Below the pieces are notes generated by a model, which was given only the letters and a program-made list of their open reading frames with translations, was not told where the DNA came from and searched no databases. The position numbers and the translations under genes were made by a program. Below are positions 34,428-45,555 of a stretch of 64,000 nucleotides of DNA, piece after piece. The stretch is from Saprospiraceae bacterium. GTDB lineage: Bacteria > Bacteroidota > Bacteroidia > Chitinophagales > Saprospiraceae. The DNA lies in assembly GCA_041392805.1 (NCBI GenBank), contig JAWKLJ010000002.1:449001-513000 (forward strand), given 5' to 3'. How positions within the stretch are numbered: the first letter of the stretch is position 1; each line of letters starts with the position of its first letter.

Positions 34428-35681
34428 TTATTCTATAATCGCCTGGTATACCATGGTTTGAAACGTCTCCCTAGCCTGTAAATGATTGTAGGGCATCAAT
34501 TGAATCATCAATAGTATAATCATGTCTTCTTTGGGGTCAATTCTGAAAAAAGTACCGGCGGCTCCGCCCCAGCCATAACTTCCTTCGGAACCGATTGCTT
34601 CTGTTGCGGCCAAATCAGTGGTGACAGAAAAACCTAAGCCAAAACTTATTCCTTTTCCAGGCAATACAATTGGGCCTCCGGCATGTGTAATACCTTGGGT
34701 GTGATCTTTCGTCATCAACTCAATGGTTTTCGGACTTAGTATTCTCGCCCCATCCAGTTCACCCCCATTCAACAGCATTTGGGAAAAGCGCATATAGTCC
34801 ATCGTCGTGGAAACAAGGCCACCACCTCCGGAAAACATGGTTACTTCTTTCGTATACCGACTTGTTTCAGGATGGTCGATCACCTTCAGTTTACCCGATT
34901 CCTCGGTGGTGTAATTAGTGACAAACCGGTCATCTTTTTCATCAGGGACTTCAAAATGGGTATCTTCCATACCTAGTGGTTTAAAAATATGAGTGGAAAG
35001 GAATTGATCCAAAGGCTGGCCGGAAAGTACCTCTACCAAATAGCCACAAACATCGGTAGAGACACTATAGCGCCATCCTGTTCCCGGTTCGTAATAAAGG
35101 GGTAGAGTACTCAGGTGCTGGACAAAGGCTTTGTTGTCTTTCATCGCAGAGCGATTCGCACTCTTATACAAGGAATCTACATAGGTATTAGGGCCCCAGC
35201 CGTAGCCAAAGCCAGTCGTGTGGCGAAGCACATCTATGATCCGAATGTGGTTTTTGGCAGGAGCGGTTTCCCTGCCTCCGGTATGAACCCGGAGGTCTTT
35301 CATTTCGGGGATGTACTTATATAGCGGGTCATTTAATTGAAATTTTCCGTCCTCATAAAGCATCATTAAGGCGACCGAGACAATGGGTTTGGTCATTGAG
35401 TATATACGCCAAATACTATTGTCTTCTAGTGGTTGTTGACGGTCCAAATCGGCAAAACCATAGGTGTCAAAATGCACCAATTGGCCTTTTCGAAGGATCG
35501 CCGTTTGTACACCAGCCAATTGTCCATGGTCTACAAATTCGTGCATTTGTTTGTCGAGTTTATCCAAACGCGCACCGGAAATGCCGACAGATTCGGGAAG
35601 CCCAATGGTTGGCGCATGTTGTGCATAAATGGAAGTAACGAAAAACAAGAACAGTAGGTTGGTGCTTAGTTGAATCTTCAT
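34428..35681 (-). CDS. Secreted serine beta-lactamase-like hydrolase (EstB/class C-related)
   Basis: 417 residues with a signal peptide (to ~IYAQ). Ser95-x2-Lys98 (SMTK) is the nucleophile motif, Tyr205 in WRYSVSTD the second, and the C-terminal region WGGAAGTFFRIDP follows, with GSYGWGG forming the expected third active-site motif. The family is mostly esterases and D-alanyl peptidases; substrate unknown. The start at 35681 follows a signal peptide from MKIQLSTNLL. It is divergent from the propeller/heme protein at 35798, so the 116-bp gap should hold two promoters. Confidence 0.85.
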   Translation of the reverse strand: MKIQLSTNLLFLFFVTSIYAQHAPTIGLPESVGISGARLDKLDKQMHEFVDHGQLAGVQTAILRKGQLVHFDTYGFADLDRQQPLEDNSIWRIYSMTKPIVSVALMMLYEDGKFQLNDPLYKYIPEMKDLRVHTGGRETAPAKNHIRIIDVLRHTTGFGYGWGPNTYVDSLYKSANRSAMKDNKAFVQHLSTLPLYYEPGTGWRYSVSTDVCGYLVEVLSGQPLDQFLSTHIFKPLGMEDTHFEVPDEKDDRFVTNYTTEESGKLKVIDHPETSRYTKEVTMFSGGGGLVSTTMDYMRFSQMLLNGGELDGARILSPKTIELMTKDHTQGITHAGGPIVLPGKGISFGLGFSVTTDLAATEAIGSEGSYGWGGAAGTFFRIDPKEDMIILLMIQLMPYNHLQARETFQTMVYQAIIE

Positions 35682-35797
35682 TTTTGTTTGATTTTGAGCA
35701 TTACAACGAAATTTTCATGAAAATAGAACCTTCTCCCGCAATAACCCAAAACTTTATTAAATTTAGGACATAACAAAACGAAAACACCTTTATTCAA

Positions 35798-38470
35798 ATG
35801 ATAAGGAAGTATAAATACACGATCCAATGTCTTGGGGTAACAGGCCTTTTGTTGCTTAGCATAGCCTGCCAGGAAGAGTCAAGCATAGACCTACCAATCA
35901 AAGACCCCGCCACCCATCAAGCCATGCTGGATTCATTGGCAAAAGCCATGGACTGGCCGAGTGCGCTCGATTTCGCCTATTTTGTCGGTCCAGATGTTAC
36001 CCCCAGTCCTGCTTGCCTGGCCGTCGCTCCTACGGGGGAAGTATTTGTAGGTGTGGATATGATTGGTTCCTTAGGAAAGGAGCCTGGCAAGGGGCGCATT
36101 GTCAAATTGATAGATGCCAACCATGATGGGGTAGCGGATATCCATACCGTTTTTGCAGAAGTAGATAATCCTCGAGGCTTGCTGCCAATCGGGGATAAAG
36201 TATATGTGCTTCATACCACTTTTTCGGAAGAAACCAAGATCGCGAGTGGAATGGATTTGGTGGTATTTGAAGACCTGGATGAGGATGGTATGGCTGATGG
36301 CCCGTCAAAGCCTTTAATACAAAACATCAGCTCTCCCAAGTTTCTGCAAAGCCGCGGAACCGATCACGCCACTAATGGGATTCGTATGGGGATTGATGGC
36401 TGGATTTACATTGCGGTGGGAGATTTCGGCTTCCATGATGCGGTGGATCGGTCGGGTAAGAAGATGACCATGTTGGGCGGCGGCATCGTCAGGGTCCGGC
36501 CTGATGGCACAGAAATGGAGGTTTATACACATGGTCTTCGCAACATTTACGATGTTGCCATTGACCCATTTATGAATATCTATACCCGAGGCAATACCAA
36601 TGATGGCGGCGGCTGGAACATCCGATTTGCCCATCAAATTCAATCTGGAGAATATGGTTACCCTGTTCTTTTTAAGCATTTCACGGATGAAATTTTGCCG
36701 GCCCTGGTAGATGTCGGTGGCGGATCCGGGACGGGATCACTATTTATGGATGAACCCAACTGGCCAGGCCAATATAATAAGGTGCCCATGATGTCTGATT
36801 GGGGCAGAAACAGGCTATTTATTCATCGATTAACCAATGATGGAGCCAGCTTTAAACAAAAAGAGGAAAACTTCATTGAATTGTCTCAAATCACAGACCT
36901 GGATGTTGATGGTGCTGGCCAACTATTCCTCTCTGCCTGGGATGGTGCCGGTTATCGCGGTGACCCTGATAAGGGATATGTTATTCGTGCGGTACCCAAA
37001 GATTGGACCTACAAAACCTTCCCGAACCTTAAAGACGCTTCTTTTAAAGTGTTAGCTAAGTTATTAAAAAGCGAAAGTGCGGTGGCGCGTTTGCATGCAC
37101 AACAAGCTTTGCTCTCCCGGCCAGCAGAAAAAGCGGCTTCCATTGCCTGGAAAGTGGCACAAGATAAAAAACTGAGCAAGGAGGCACGTGTAGCAGGCAT
37201 TTTTACCTATGCACAAATTGCAGAAAAGGAGGGCATTGAAAAACTACTCCAACTCGCCCAGGACACTGCCGTGCAAGCCTTCGTCTTGAGGGCCTTGGCC
37301 GACCGTAAGGGCTGGGTTGACCAGGTTCCCTTGCAGCCATTTATTGAGGGGATGAGCAATCCGTCTGTCCATGTTCAAATTGCAGCCATGGTCGGCATGG
37401 GAAGACTCGGTAAAATCGAAGCTGCCCAATACTTGTTGACGGTGCCTGTTCCGGCCTCGGCCGTGGCGCCAGCCAAGGGGACAGAGGGCCTTCACGCCAC
37501 GCCCAATTCAGCCATTATTCCTTCGCACATCGCCATTCGCTCCCTGGTGAGTCTTAATGCCGTGGAGGCCTGTGTTGCAGCTATTGTTGGCGAACAATCC
37601 GATTTAGCCATTCGAGCCTTGCGCTATATGCACGATCCGCGGGCTGTAGATGGACTGATTACCGCCTATCAAACCACCGAAGCAGAAGGATTAAGGCCCA
37701 AAATACTCAGTACACTTTCTCGCCTATACAAAAAAGAAGCACCCTATGATGGCTCCTGGTGGTGGAGTACCCGGCCAGATACCCACGGCCCTTATTACAA
37801 ACCCGTCACCTGGGAGGCTTCCGAAACCATCGCCGCCTTTCTAAAAGAGGAATGGGCGCAAGCTGATGCCACAGAAAAAACTTTTTTTGCCGATCTCAAT
37901 GGCAAAAACCAAATGGGAATTGAAGCTTTTGGAGGAGAGGAAGAGGATGTGGTACTGGCAGATAACGACATCAACCTTGGTCAGATCAGTAATAAGAAAG
38001 GACAGGTTGGCAAAGCCTCTATTGAGGATGTCATGTTAGCGATAGCGGATATTAAGGGCGATCCTATTGCCGGTGCAAAATTATTTACCCAACAGGGATG
38101 CGTCGCTTGCCATAGTCTCCGCAAAAGCGAGCCGCTGAAAGGCCCTTTCATGGGACAAGTGGGCTCTATTATGACCCGAGACCAAATCGCAGAATCGATC
38201 CTTAAACCGAATGCTTCTATCTCTCAGGGTTTTGCATCGGTGGTGATTACGGCCAAAGGGGATAAGAGTTATGTAGGCTTTATATCTGAAGAATCGGCGG
38301 AAAAGGTAGTCATTAGAAACATTGCAGGCCATGTTTTTACAATCAAAACGGAAGATATCTTAACCCGAGAGGAGTTGGAAATGTCGATGATGCCGTCGGG
38401 GCTAGCCAATGCCCTCTCTTATGAGGAGTTTGCTGCCTTGGTCACCTTTTTGTCCCAGCAGAAGGGGTGA
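35798..38470 (+). CDS. Lipoprotein: sugar-dehydrogenase-like propeller, HEAT-like repeats, C-terminal heme domain (PVC-type)
   Basis: 890 residues. A lipobox near Cys24 (LSIAC). Residues ~60-400 are a propeller of the membrane-bound dehydrogenase/GSDH class (LAVAPTGEVFVGVDMIG, LDANHDGVAD, NGIRMGIDGWIYIAVGDFG, VRPDGTEMEVYTHGLRN). Residues ~410-620 contain HEAT-like helices. The end carries C768-x2-C771-H772 (GCVACHS) in a heme domain of the type named after Pirellula/Verrucomicrobium (MTRDQIAESILKPNASISQGF). It could be a periplasmic electron-transfer or sugar-oxidation protein. It begins the run of genes that continues to the DUF1501 gene. Confidence 0.8.
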   Translation: MIRKYKYTIQCLGVTGLLLLSIACQEESSIDLPIKDPATHQAMLDSLAKAMDWPSALDFAYFVGPDVTPSPACLAVAPTGEVFVGVDMIGSLGKEPGKGRIVKLIDANHDGVADIHTVFAEVDNPRGLLPIGDKVYVLHTTFSEETKIASGMDLVVFEDLDEDGMADGPSKPLIQNISSPKFLQSRGTDHATNGIRMGIDGWIYIAVGDFGFHDAVDRSGKKMTMLGGGIVRVRPDGTEMEVYTHGLRNIYDVAIDPFMNIYTRGNTNDGGGWNIRFAHQIQSGEYGYPVLFKHFTDEILPALVDVGGGSGTGSLFMDEPNWPGQYNKVPMMSDWGRNRLFIHRLTNDGASFKQKEENFIELSQITDLDVDGAGQLFLSAWDGAGYRGDPDKGYVIRAVPKDWTYKTFPNLKDASFKVLAKLLKSESAVARLHAQQALLSRPAEKAASIAWKVAQDKKLSKEARVAGIFTYAQIAEKEGIEKLLQLAQDTAVQAFVLRALADRKGWVDQVPLQPFIEGMSNPSVHVQIAAMVGMGRLGKIEAAQYLLTVPVPASAVAPAKGTEGLHATPNSAIIPSHIAIRSLVSLNAVEACVAAIVGEQSDLAIRALRYMHDPRAVDGLITAYQTTEAEGLRPKILSTLSRLYKKEAPYDGSWWWSTRPDTHGPYYKPVTWEASETIAAFLKEEWAQADATEKTFFADLNGKNQMGIEAFGGEEEDVVLADNDINLGQISNKKGQVGKASIEDVMLAIADIKGDPIAGAKLFTQQGCVACHSLRKSEPLKGPFMGQVGSIMTRDQIAESILKPNASISQGFASVVITAKGDKSYVGFISEESAEKVVIRNIAGHVFTIKTEDILTREELEMSMMPSGLANALSYEEFAALVTFLSQQKG

Positions 38471-38549
38471 GAAAAATAATTGCTGGGCGAAAACAGGCTC
38501 TAAAAGAAACAATGAATTTTTAGAAAATAGGTTCAACCTTCCAACGCAT

Positions 38550-39773
38550 ATGAAAAATCATCTCAATCGACGTCATTTTATCCAACGATTGGCCCTATTA
38601 GGGGGCGTTTCGATGGTACTTCCTTTTGGGTGCAAAGAAAGTATCCCAAATGATATCCGGATCAGCAGGATTGTCCAGTTCACCTTTAAAGGGAAACGGC
38701 CTAAATTCGTAGGAAAAAATTCGCGACTTGATGACCATACCGAATTTGGCAGGGATAGAGGCATCTTGGTCTTTACGGATAATGGCTTGGTTGGAATCGG
38801 AACATATCGGGGCGATCGGAACTCGATGCAAGCTTTTTTGGGTAAGAGTTTACTGGATTGGTATAATGAGGCTGAAAAGAAATTTGTATTGGGTGAGGAC
38901 AATCGGGGTACGATGGCCTTTTGGGATGTGTTGGGTCAGCATTATAAAAAGCCGCTTTGGCAGTTATTAGGTACCTCAAAACGGGAGAAAGTACCTTTAT
39001 ATGATGGCACGATCTATTTTCAAGACTTACTGCCTCAATTTGCTGACAATTACATGGATCAGTTCAAAAAAGAATTTGATATGGGAGTGGCAGCGGGGCA
39101 CAATTTTTTCAAAATGAAGGTGGGCCGAGGGGCCAAATGGATGGAGGCAGCAGCTGGCTATCAAAGAGACCTAGAAATCTTAGCGGCTTGCCGGGAATAC
39201 ATTGGACCTGACATTAAAATAGGGGTAGATGCCAACAATGGAATGAATTTGGAATCGACCAAACAAATGCTAAAAGATTTACCCAATTTTGATTTTGAAT
39301 TTATAGAGGAAATGTTTCCTGAAGAAGTAGCCCTGGACTTGGAATTGAAAAATTTCATCAAAGAAAATGGCTGGGATACCTTAATTGCCGACTTTGAATC
39401 TCAAAAAGAAGTGGATGTCTTTTTACCCTTTATGGAGGCAAGATGCATTGATGTGATGCAAGGTGATATGAACCAATTTGGCATTGAAGGTATTATGGCT
39501 GAAGCGGCGATAGGTCAACCCTATGGCGCCACGGTGGCGCCACATAATTGGGGCTCTTTATTGGGCTATTATTGCCTACTCCATTTAGGGAAGGTGATCG
39601 AAAACTGGTACATGGCAGAACAAGACGCCTTAAGTTTGGCTTCCATAACCCCCATAGGCTTTGAAGTAAAAGATGGTCTCACCACTGTGACAGAGGCTCC
39701 AGGGCTAGGTTTGAAGGTGGATGTGGAGGCTTTTATGAAGGAAGCAGAAATAGTAGAAGACTTGAAAGCCTAA
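38550..39773 (+). CDS. Mandelate racemase/muconate-lactonizing (enolase superfamily) enzyme, exported
   Basis: 407 residues from MKNHLNRRHFIQRLALLGG, a Tat-type twin-arginine leader ending in a lipobox-like LPFGCK. The C-terminal barrel has Lys188-Met-Lys190 (KMK), metal ligands Asp227 (VDANN), Glu253/Glu254 (FIEEMF) and Asp/Glu in ADFES, and His332 in VAPHNWGS. This is the MR-subgroup layout used by sugar-acid dehydratases and racemases. The exact substrate is not determinable. An exported enzyme of this class is unusual. A longer frame from 38409 overlaps the previous gene and is not used. Confidence 0.85.
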   Translation: MKNHLNRRHFIQRLALLGGVSMVLPFGCKESIPNDIRISRIVQFTFKGKRPKFVGKNSRLDDHTEFGRDRGILVFTDNGLVGIGTYRGDRNSMQAFLGKSLLDWYNEAEKKFVLGEDNRGTMAFWDVLGQHYKKPLWQLLGTSKREKVPLYDGTIYFQDLLPQFADNYMDQFKKEFDMGVAAGHNFFKMKVGRGAKWMEAAAGYQRDLEILAACREYIGPDIKIGVDANNGMNLESTKQMLKDLPNFDFEFIEEMFPEEVALDLELKNFIKENGWDTLIADFESQKEVDVFLPFMEARCIDVMQGDMNQFGIEGIMAEAAIGQPYGATVAPHNWGSLLGYYCLLHLGKVIENWYMAEQDALSLASITPIGFEVKDGLTTVTEAPGLGLKVDVEAFMKEAEIVEDLKA

Positions 39774-39813
39774 ACAAGCACTTAAGCATATAAATTAATA
39801 ATCAGAATTGCTT

Positions 39814-42800
39814 ATGGAACTTAGGACCTTTATTCAACTCAATGTAAGGGGGCTACTAACGATGATAATCATCAGCCTGTTTAGCTGCCAATCGGAGCAT
39901 AGCGGGGATCCGACTTCCAATATTGCATTACCCAAAAAAGTAGACTTCAATTTTCATATCAAGCCTATCCTCTCGGATCGGTGTTTCAAATGCCACGGAC
40001 CAGATGAAAAGGTGCGCGAGGCCAAGCTCCGCTTTGATGTAAAGGAGGGGGCTTTTGCCTTATTAGATAGTGCTGAAAACCGCTACGCCATTGTCCCCGG
40101 AGATTTGAAAAAAAGCTCCCTGGTCCATCGGGTTTCCAGTACTGATCCATCGGAAATGATGCCGCCGCCCGAGTCCAACCTTAGTTTGTCCACCTACGAA
40201 ATAGCCCTCCTCAAGAAATGGATCGAACAGGGCGCGGAATGGAAAGCTCACTGGTCTTTTATCCTCCCAGAAAAAGCACCCTTGCCTGGCGTGGCCCAAA
40301 AAGACTGGCCCAAGCATCCGATTGACTATTTCACCTTGGCCAAAATGGAGGAGCAAGGGCTCCGGCCTTCTCCCAGGGCATCAAAGGAGAAGCTGATCCG
40401 TAGGTTATCCTTCGACCTGCGGGGCTTGCCGCCCAGCTTGACCGAAATTGACGCCTTTTTGGCAGATGAAAGCCCTGATGCCTACGAAAAATTAATCGAT
40501 CAGTTTTTGACCCAGGATAGTTACGGGGAGCGCATGGCGCAGGAGTGGTTGGATGTGGCCCGTTATGCTGACTCGCATGGCTACCAGGATGACCTGGAGC
40601 GTAGTATGTGGCCCTGGAGAGATTGGGTTATTCAGGCATTTAACCAAAATTTGCCTTATGACCGCTTTGTGTCCTGGCAATTGGCGGGGGATTTGCTCCC
40701 CAATGCCACCTATGAGCAAAAACTGGCTACTGGGTTTAACCGGAATCATAAGATCACCCAAGAAGTAGGGGTAATTGACGAGGAATATAGGGTGACATAT
40801 GTGTTAGATAGGGTGAATACTTTTTCCACCGTCTTCATGGGGCTAACAGTTGAATGTGCCCAATGTCATGACCATAAATATGATCCTATCTCTCAAAAGG
40901 AGTTCTATAGTTTGTTTAGTTTTTTTAACAATGTACCTGAAAAAGGGCGTGTAGATTATGGGGTTGAAGTGGCAGAACCTTCGCTGCCTCTGCCAGCCGA
41001 CAAGATAGCGGAATTGCGAACCTATATCCGCAACCTATTTGACAAGCAACATAAAGAAGTGCTGAATTATGCCTCAAAGCAGTGGGCGCAAGGTTTTGAG
41101 GCCAACCAACTCAAACAAACGGTAAAAACAAGTTCTATTCCGAAAGGACTAATAGCTTGGTATCCTTTTGATTACATTGAAAATGACCAAATCAGAGAAG
41201 TAACCAAGGGACAGCCCGCAACGGTCGTAAATAAAGTGACACCAGTACAAGGTAAATTTTCAGGCGGACTAGCGTTTATGGGTACCAATTATGCCGATTT
41301 AGCACCTTCTGCCGCTATTAATTTTAATGCGCCTTTTACGGTAAGTTTTTGGATAAAATCGGTTGATGGCGGAATCCGGGGCCCGGTATTGACGGCCCAG
41401 TCTAAGACCAATAAAGCGGGCTTTGTGATCGAAACAACGGGCGATAAAACCTTCAATTTTGTTTTGACCAATGATCAGCATAAAGCGAGACTCCAAATCT
41501 TAAGTAAAGAAACGCTTCCGGTCAATAAGTGGACGCACATTGCTCTTACCTATGATGGATCAAGGAAAAGCCAAGGAGTCAAACTATACATGAATGGCGT
41601 TTTGGCCGAAGACCCCTATACCTTAAGTGATAATTTGCAGGGAAACATAAGCCCCTATACTGATCTTTTTTTGGGTGCGAGGAATCCCCAATCTGTTGTA
41701 GATGAAGGGCAAGTAAACGAAAATGATTTTTTGGGTAATAATAAAGGATTACAGGCTGGGCAATTGGATGAATTAATGATTTTCAACCGATCGCTGCAAG
41801 CAGCGGAAATAGCAGATTTGAGTACTTTTAATCCCATTGCCGATTTGGCTGCTAAAACTGAAAAAACGGAAACAGACTTAAAGCGCTTATTCTACCACCA
41901 ATTGCTACACCAGGATGCTGATTATCAGATTATGACCAACCGCCTGATGGAGTACAAAATCCGAAAAGGCCGAATGGAAGATATTGTTTTAAAACCGACC
42001 ATGGTGATGGCTGATATGGATACGGTGCGCTCCACCTTTGTGTTGGAAAGAGGACAATATGATGCTCCTCAGGAAAAGGTAGTAGCCGCTACTCCTCTGG
42101 CTGTCTTACCTTTTGATCAGAATTATGTGAAAAACAGAGCGGGTTTAGTCGAATGGTTGCTTGATCCAAAAAACCCACTGACCGCGAGGGTGGCCGTCAA
42201 TCGATATTGGCAACTTATTTTTGGAAGAGGCATTGTAGCTACGCCTGAAGACTTTGGGAGCCAAGGTGCCTTGCCTTCCCACCCTGCGTTGCTAGACTGG
42301 CTGGCCGTCGATTTCAGAGAATCTGGCTGGGATCTCAAGCGATTGATCAAAGGAATGGTCTTGTCCGCCACCTACCAGCAATCCGTAGAAACCAATAGCC
42401 GCCTACAACAATTAGACCCAGAGAATAATTACTTGGCCAGAGGGCCCCAACAGAGACTGTCAGCTGAAATGATCAGAGACCATGCCTTGGCCATAAGTGG
42501 CCTTCTAAGCTCTCAGATTGGTGGCCCGAGTGTGAAGCCTTATCAACCCGAAGGACTCTGGCTGCAAGTGGCATCAGGCAATCAGTCTTTGCGCAAATAT
42601 ATTCAGGACCACGACCAGGATTTGTACCGAAGAAGTTTGTATACCTTTTGGAAACGGACGATCCCGCCCCCTTCGATGACGGTCTTTGATGCCCCCCAAA
42701 GAGAACAATGCACGGTAAAACGACGTGCTACCAGCACACCCATGCAGGCCTTGGTGTTGCTCAATGACCCCCAATTTACCGAAGCCTCACGGCTCATCGC

Positions 42801-43083
42801 CGTCAGGATGCTGAAAGAGGGCGGAGAAACCCTTGCCGATCGGGTCAAATTTGCCTTCCGGCTGGCGACCTCCCGCGCACCATCGACCGCTGAAGTCGAT
42901 CTATTAATTGATTTATTAGAACAAGAGAAAGCAGATTTTGCTGCCGACCCAGCAGCTGCTAAACAGTTGATTGCCATTGGAGAATACCGGATCATGGAAG
43001 ATTTTGAGCCTACGGAATTGGCGGCCTATACGGTGGTAGCGAATGCCATTTTGAATTTGACGGAGGCTATCCTGAAAAGTTAG
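39814..43083 (+). CDS. PSCyt1-DUF1549-LamG-DUF1553 secreted cytochrome-like protein
   Basis: 1089 residues. Heme site C57-x2-C60-H61 (CFKCHGPDE) in a planctomycete-type cytochrome c (PSCyt1) domain with REAKLRFD, then the DUF1549 block (LIRRLSFDLRGLPPS, YGERMAQEWLDVARYADSHGYQ, FSTVFMGLTVECAQCHDHKYDP), a LamG-type domain (~430-620, IAWYPFDYIENDQI, LMIFNRSL) and a C-terminal DUF1553 block (RVAVNRYWQLIFGRGIV, FGSQGALPSHP, QQRLSAEMIRDHALAISG, RRATSTPMQALVLLN). The ATG at 39814 is used; the longer frame starts with TTG. Such proteins are usually paired with a DUF1501 protein, as here. Electron transport or sulfated-glycan use has been suggested for the family, unproven. Confidence 0.85.
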   Translation: MELRTFIQLNVRGLLTMIIISLFSCQSEHSGDPTSNIALPKKVDFNFHIKPILSDRCFKCHGPDEKVREAKLRFDVKEGAFALLDSAENRYAIVPGDLKKSSLVHRVSSTDPSEMMPPPESNLSLSTYEIALLKKWIEQGAEWKAHWSFILPEKAPLPGVAQKDWPKHPIDYFTLAKMEEQGLRPSPRASKEKLIRRLSFDLRGLPPSLTEIDAFLADESPDAYEKLIDQFLTQDSYGERMAQEWLDVARYADSHGYQDDLERSMWPWRDWVIQAFNQNLPYDRFVSWQLAGDLLPNATYEQKLATGFNRNHKITQEVGVIDEEYRVTYVLDRVNTFSTVFMGLTVECAQCHDHKYDPISQKEFYSLFSFFNNVPEKGRVDYGVEVAEPSLPLPADKIAELRTYIRNLFDKQHKEVLNYASKQWAQGFEANQLKQTVKTSSIPKGLIAWYPFDYIENDQIREVTKGQPATVVNKVTPVQGKFSGGLAFMGTNYADLAPSAAINFNAPFTVSFWIKSVDGGIRGPVLTAQSKTNKAGFVIETTGDKTFNFVLTNDQHKARLQILSKETLPVNKWTHIALTYDGSRKSQGVKLYMNGVLAEDPYTLSDNLQGNISPYTDLFLGARNPQSVVDEGQVNENDFLGNNKGLQAGQLDELMIFNRSLQAAEIADLSTFNPIADLAAKTEKTETDLKRLFYHQLLHQDADYQIMTNRLMEYKIRKGRMEDIVLKPTMVMADMDTVRSTFVLERGQYDAPQEKVVAATPLAVLPFDQNYVKNRAGLVEWLLDPKNPLTARVAVNRYWQLIFGRGIVATPEDFGSQGALPSHPALLDWLAVDFRESGWDLKRLIKGMVLSATYQQSVETNSRLQQLDPENNYLARGPQQRLSAEMIRDHALAISGLLSSQIGGPSVKPYQPEGLWLQVASGNQSLRKYIQDHDQDLYRRSLYTFWKRTIPPPSMTVFDAPQREQCTVKRRATSTPMQALVLLNDPQFTEASRLIAVRMLKEGGETLADRVKFAFRLATSRAPSTAEVDLLIDLLEQEKADFAADPAAAKQLIAIGEYRIMEDFEPTELAAYTVVANAILNLTEAILKS

Positions 43084-43093
43084 TATTAGCATC

Positions 43094-43454
43094 GTGTAAC
43101 TACTCCCTGAGGTGTTAGCTACACAGAGGTGCACGGAGGAGCAGAGGACACAGAGAAAGAAATAAAACCACCGCGCCCTCCGCTCCTCTGCGAAACTCCG
43201 TGTAACTACTCCCTGAGGTGTTAGCTACACAGAGGTGCACGGAGGAGTAGAGGACACAGAGAAAGAAATAAAACCTCCGCGCCCTCCGCTCCTCTGCGTA
43301 ACTCCGTGTAACTACTCCCTGAGGTGTTAGCTACACAGAGGTGCACAGGGGAGCGGAGGACACAGAGAAAGAAATAAAACCTCCGCGCCCTCCGCTCCTC
43401 TGCGTAACTCCGTGTAACTATTCCCGGAGGTGGTGTTAGCTACACAGAGGTGCA
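43094..43454 (+). repeat. 106-bp tandem repeat, 3.4 copies
   Basis: Units start at 43094, 43200, 43306 and 43412. Each is itself palindromic, with TACACAGAGGTGCACGGAGGAG on one side and complementary CTCCGCTCCTCTGCG on the other around AAAGAAATAAAACC. One diverged copy is at 48281. The array lies between the DUF1553 and DUF1501 genes; the last copy ends 23 bp from the DUF1501 start. Confidence 0.9.
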
Positions 43455-43477
43455 GAACACATTTAAAAACAACTAAG

Positions 43478-44956
<1,479 letters not shown>

Positions 44957-44957
44957 G

Positions 44958-45165
44958 CGATGGCAATGGCAATGGCAATGGCAATGTCAATGGCAAAGGG
45001 CAATGGCAATGGCAATGTCAATGGCAAAGGGCAATGGCAAAGGGCAATGGCAATGGCAATGGCAATGGGTAATGTCAATGGTAATGTCAATGTCAAAGGG
45101 CAATGTCAAAGGGCAATGTCAAAGGGCAATGTCAAAGGGCAATGGCAATGGCAATGGGCAATGGA
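44958..45165 (+). repeat. Low-complexity GGCAAT hexamer array
   Basis: About 35 imperfect repeats of GGCAAT mixed with GTCAAT and GGCAAAG. It starts right after the DUF1501 stop and ends 43 bp before the four-helix-bundle gene. Confidence 0.9.
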
Positions 45166-45207
45166 GATGCCGAATGATTTTATCAACTAGAAATTGGAAA
45201 GTGTACG

Positions 45208-45555
45208 ATGGAAAAATTATATAACTATGAAGACAGGCTGGTAAGGTTTGCAGGGGAAGTTGTTTTTTTTACGAGGGGGCTACCTAAGGATTTTTCTTGT
45301 GATTATTATAGTGCCCAGTTAATTAGATCTTCGGGTAGTTCTACTTTGAATTATGGAGAAGCACAAGGGACGGTGTCAAAAAAAGATTTTATTCACAAAA
45401 TGAGCTTAGTTGTAAAAGAACTGAAGGAGTCAAGGGGAACATTGAAGATTTTAAAATATATTGAAGGCGGAGAAATGCAGAAATTGCAATGGTTATTGGA
45501 AGAGTGCGAGGAATTGGTTGCCATTGGATCTAAAATGATATATAATAAGAAGTAG
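45208..45555 (+). CDS. Four-helix-bundle protein (S23/IVP family)
   Basis: 115 residues: YNYEDRLVRFAGEVVFFTRGLPK, YYSAQLIRSSGSSTLNYGEAQGTVSKKDFIHKMSLVVKELKESRGTLKIL and LLEECEELVAIGSKMI follow the pattern of the four-helix-bundle family first described inside 23S rRNA intervening sequences and common in Bacteroidota. It lies alone, not in an rRNA gene, and is bracketed by GGCAAT-type arrays. No partner, promoter or reverse transcriptase is seen, so a diversity-generating-retroelement role (as for Avd) is not supported. Function unknown. Confidence 0.8.
   Translation: MEKLYNYEDRLVRFAGEVVFFTRGLPKDFSCDYYSAQLIRSSGSSTLNYGEAQGTVSKKDFIHKMSLVVKELKESRGTLKILKYIEGGEMQKLQWLLEECEELVAIGSKMIYNKK

Noticed and set aside
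43094..43454. Possible CRISPR array
   Set aside because: The repeats are contiguous and palindromic without unique spacers.
45208..45555. Accessory protein of a diversity-generating retroelement
   Set aside because: No reverse transcriptase, template repeat or variable target is seen nearby; the S23/IVP family is the better match.
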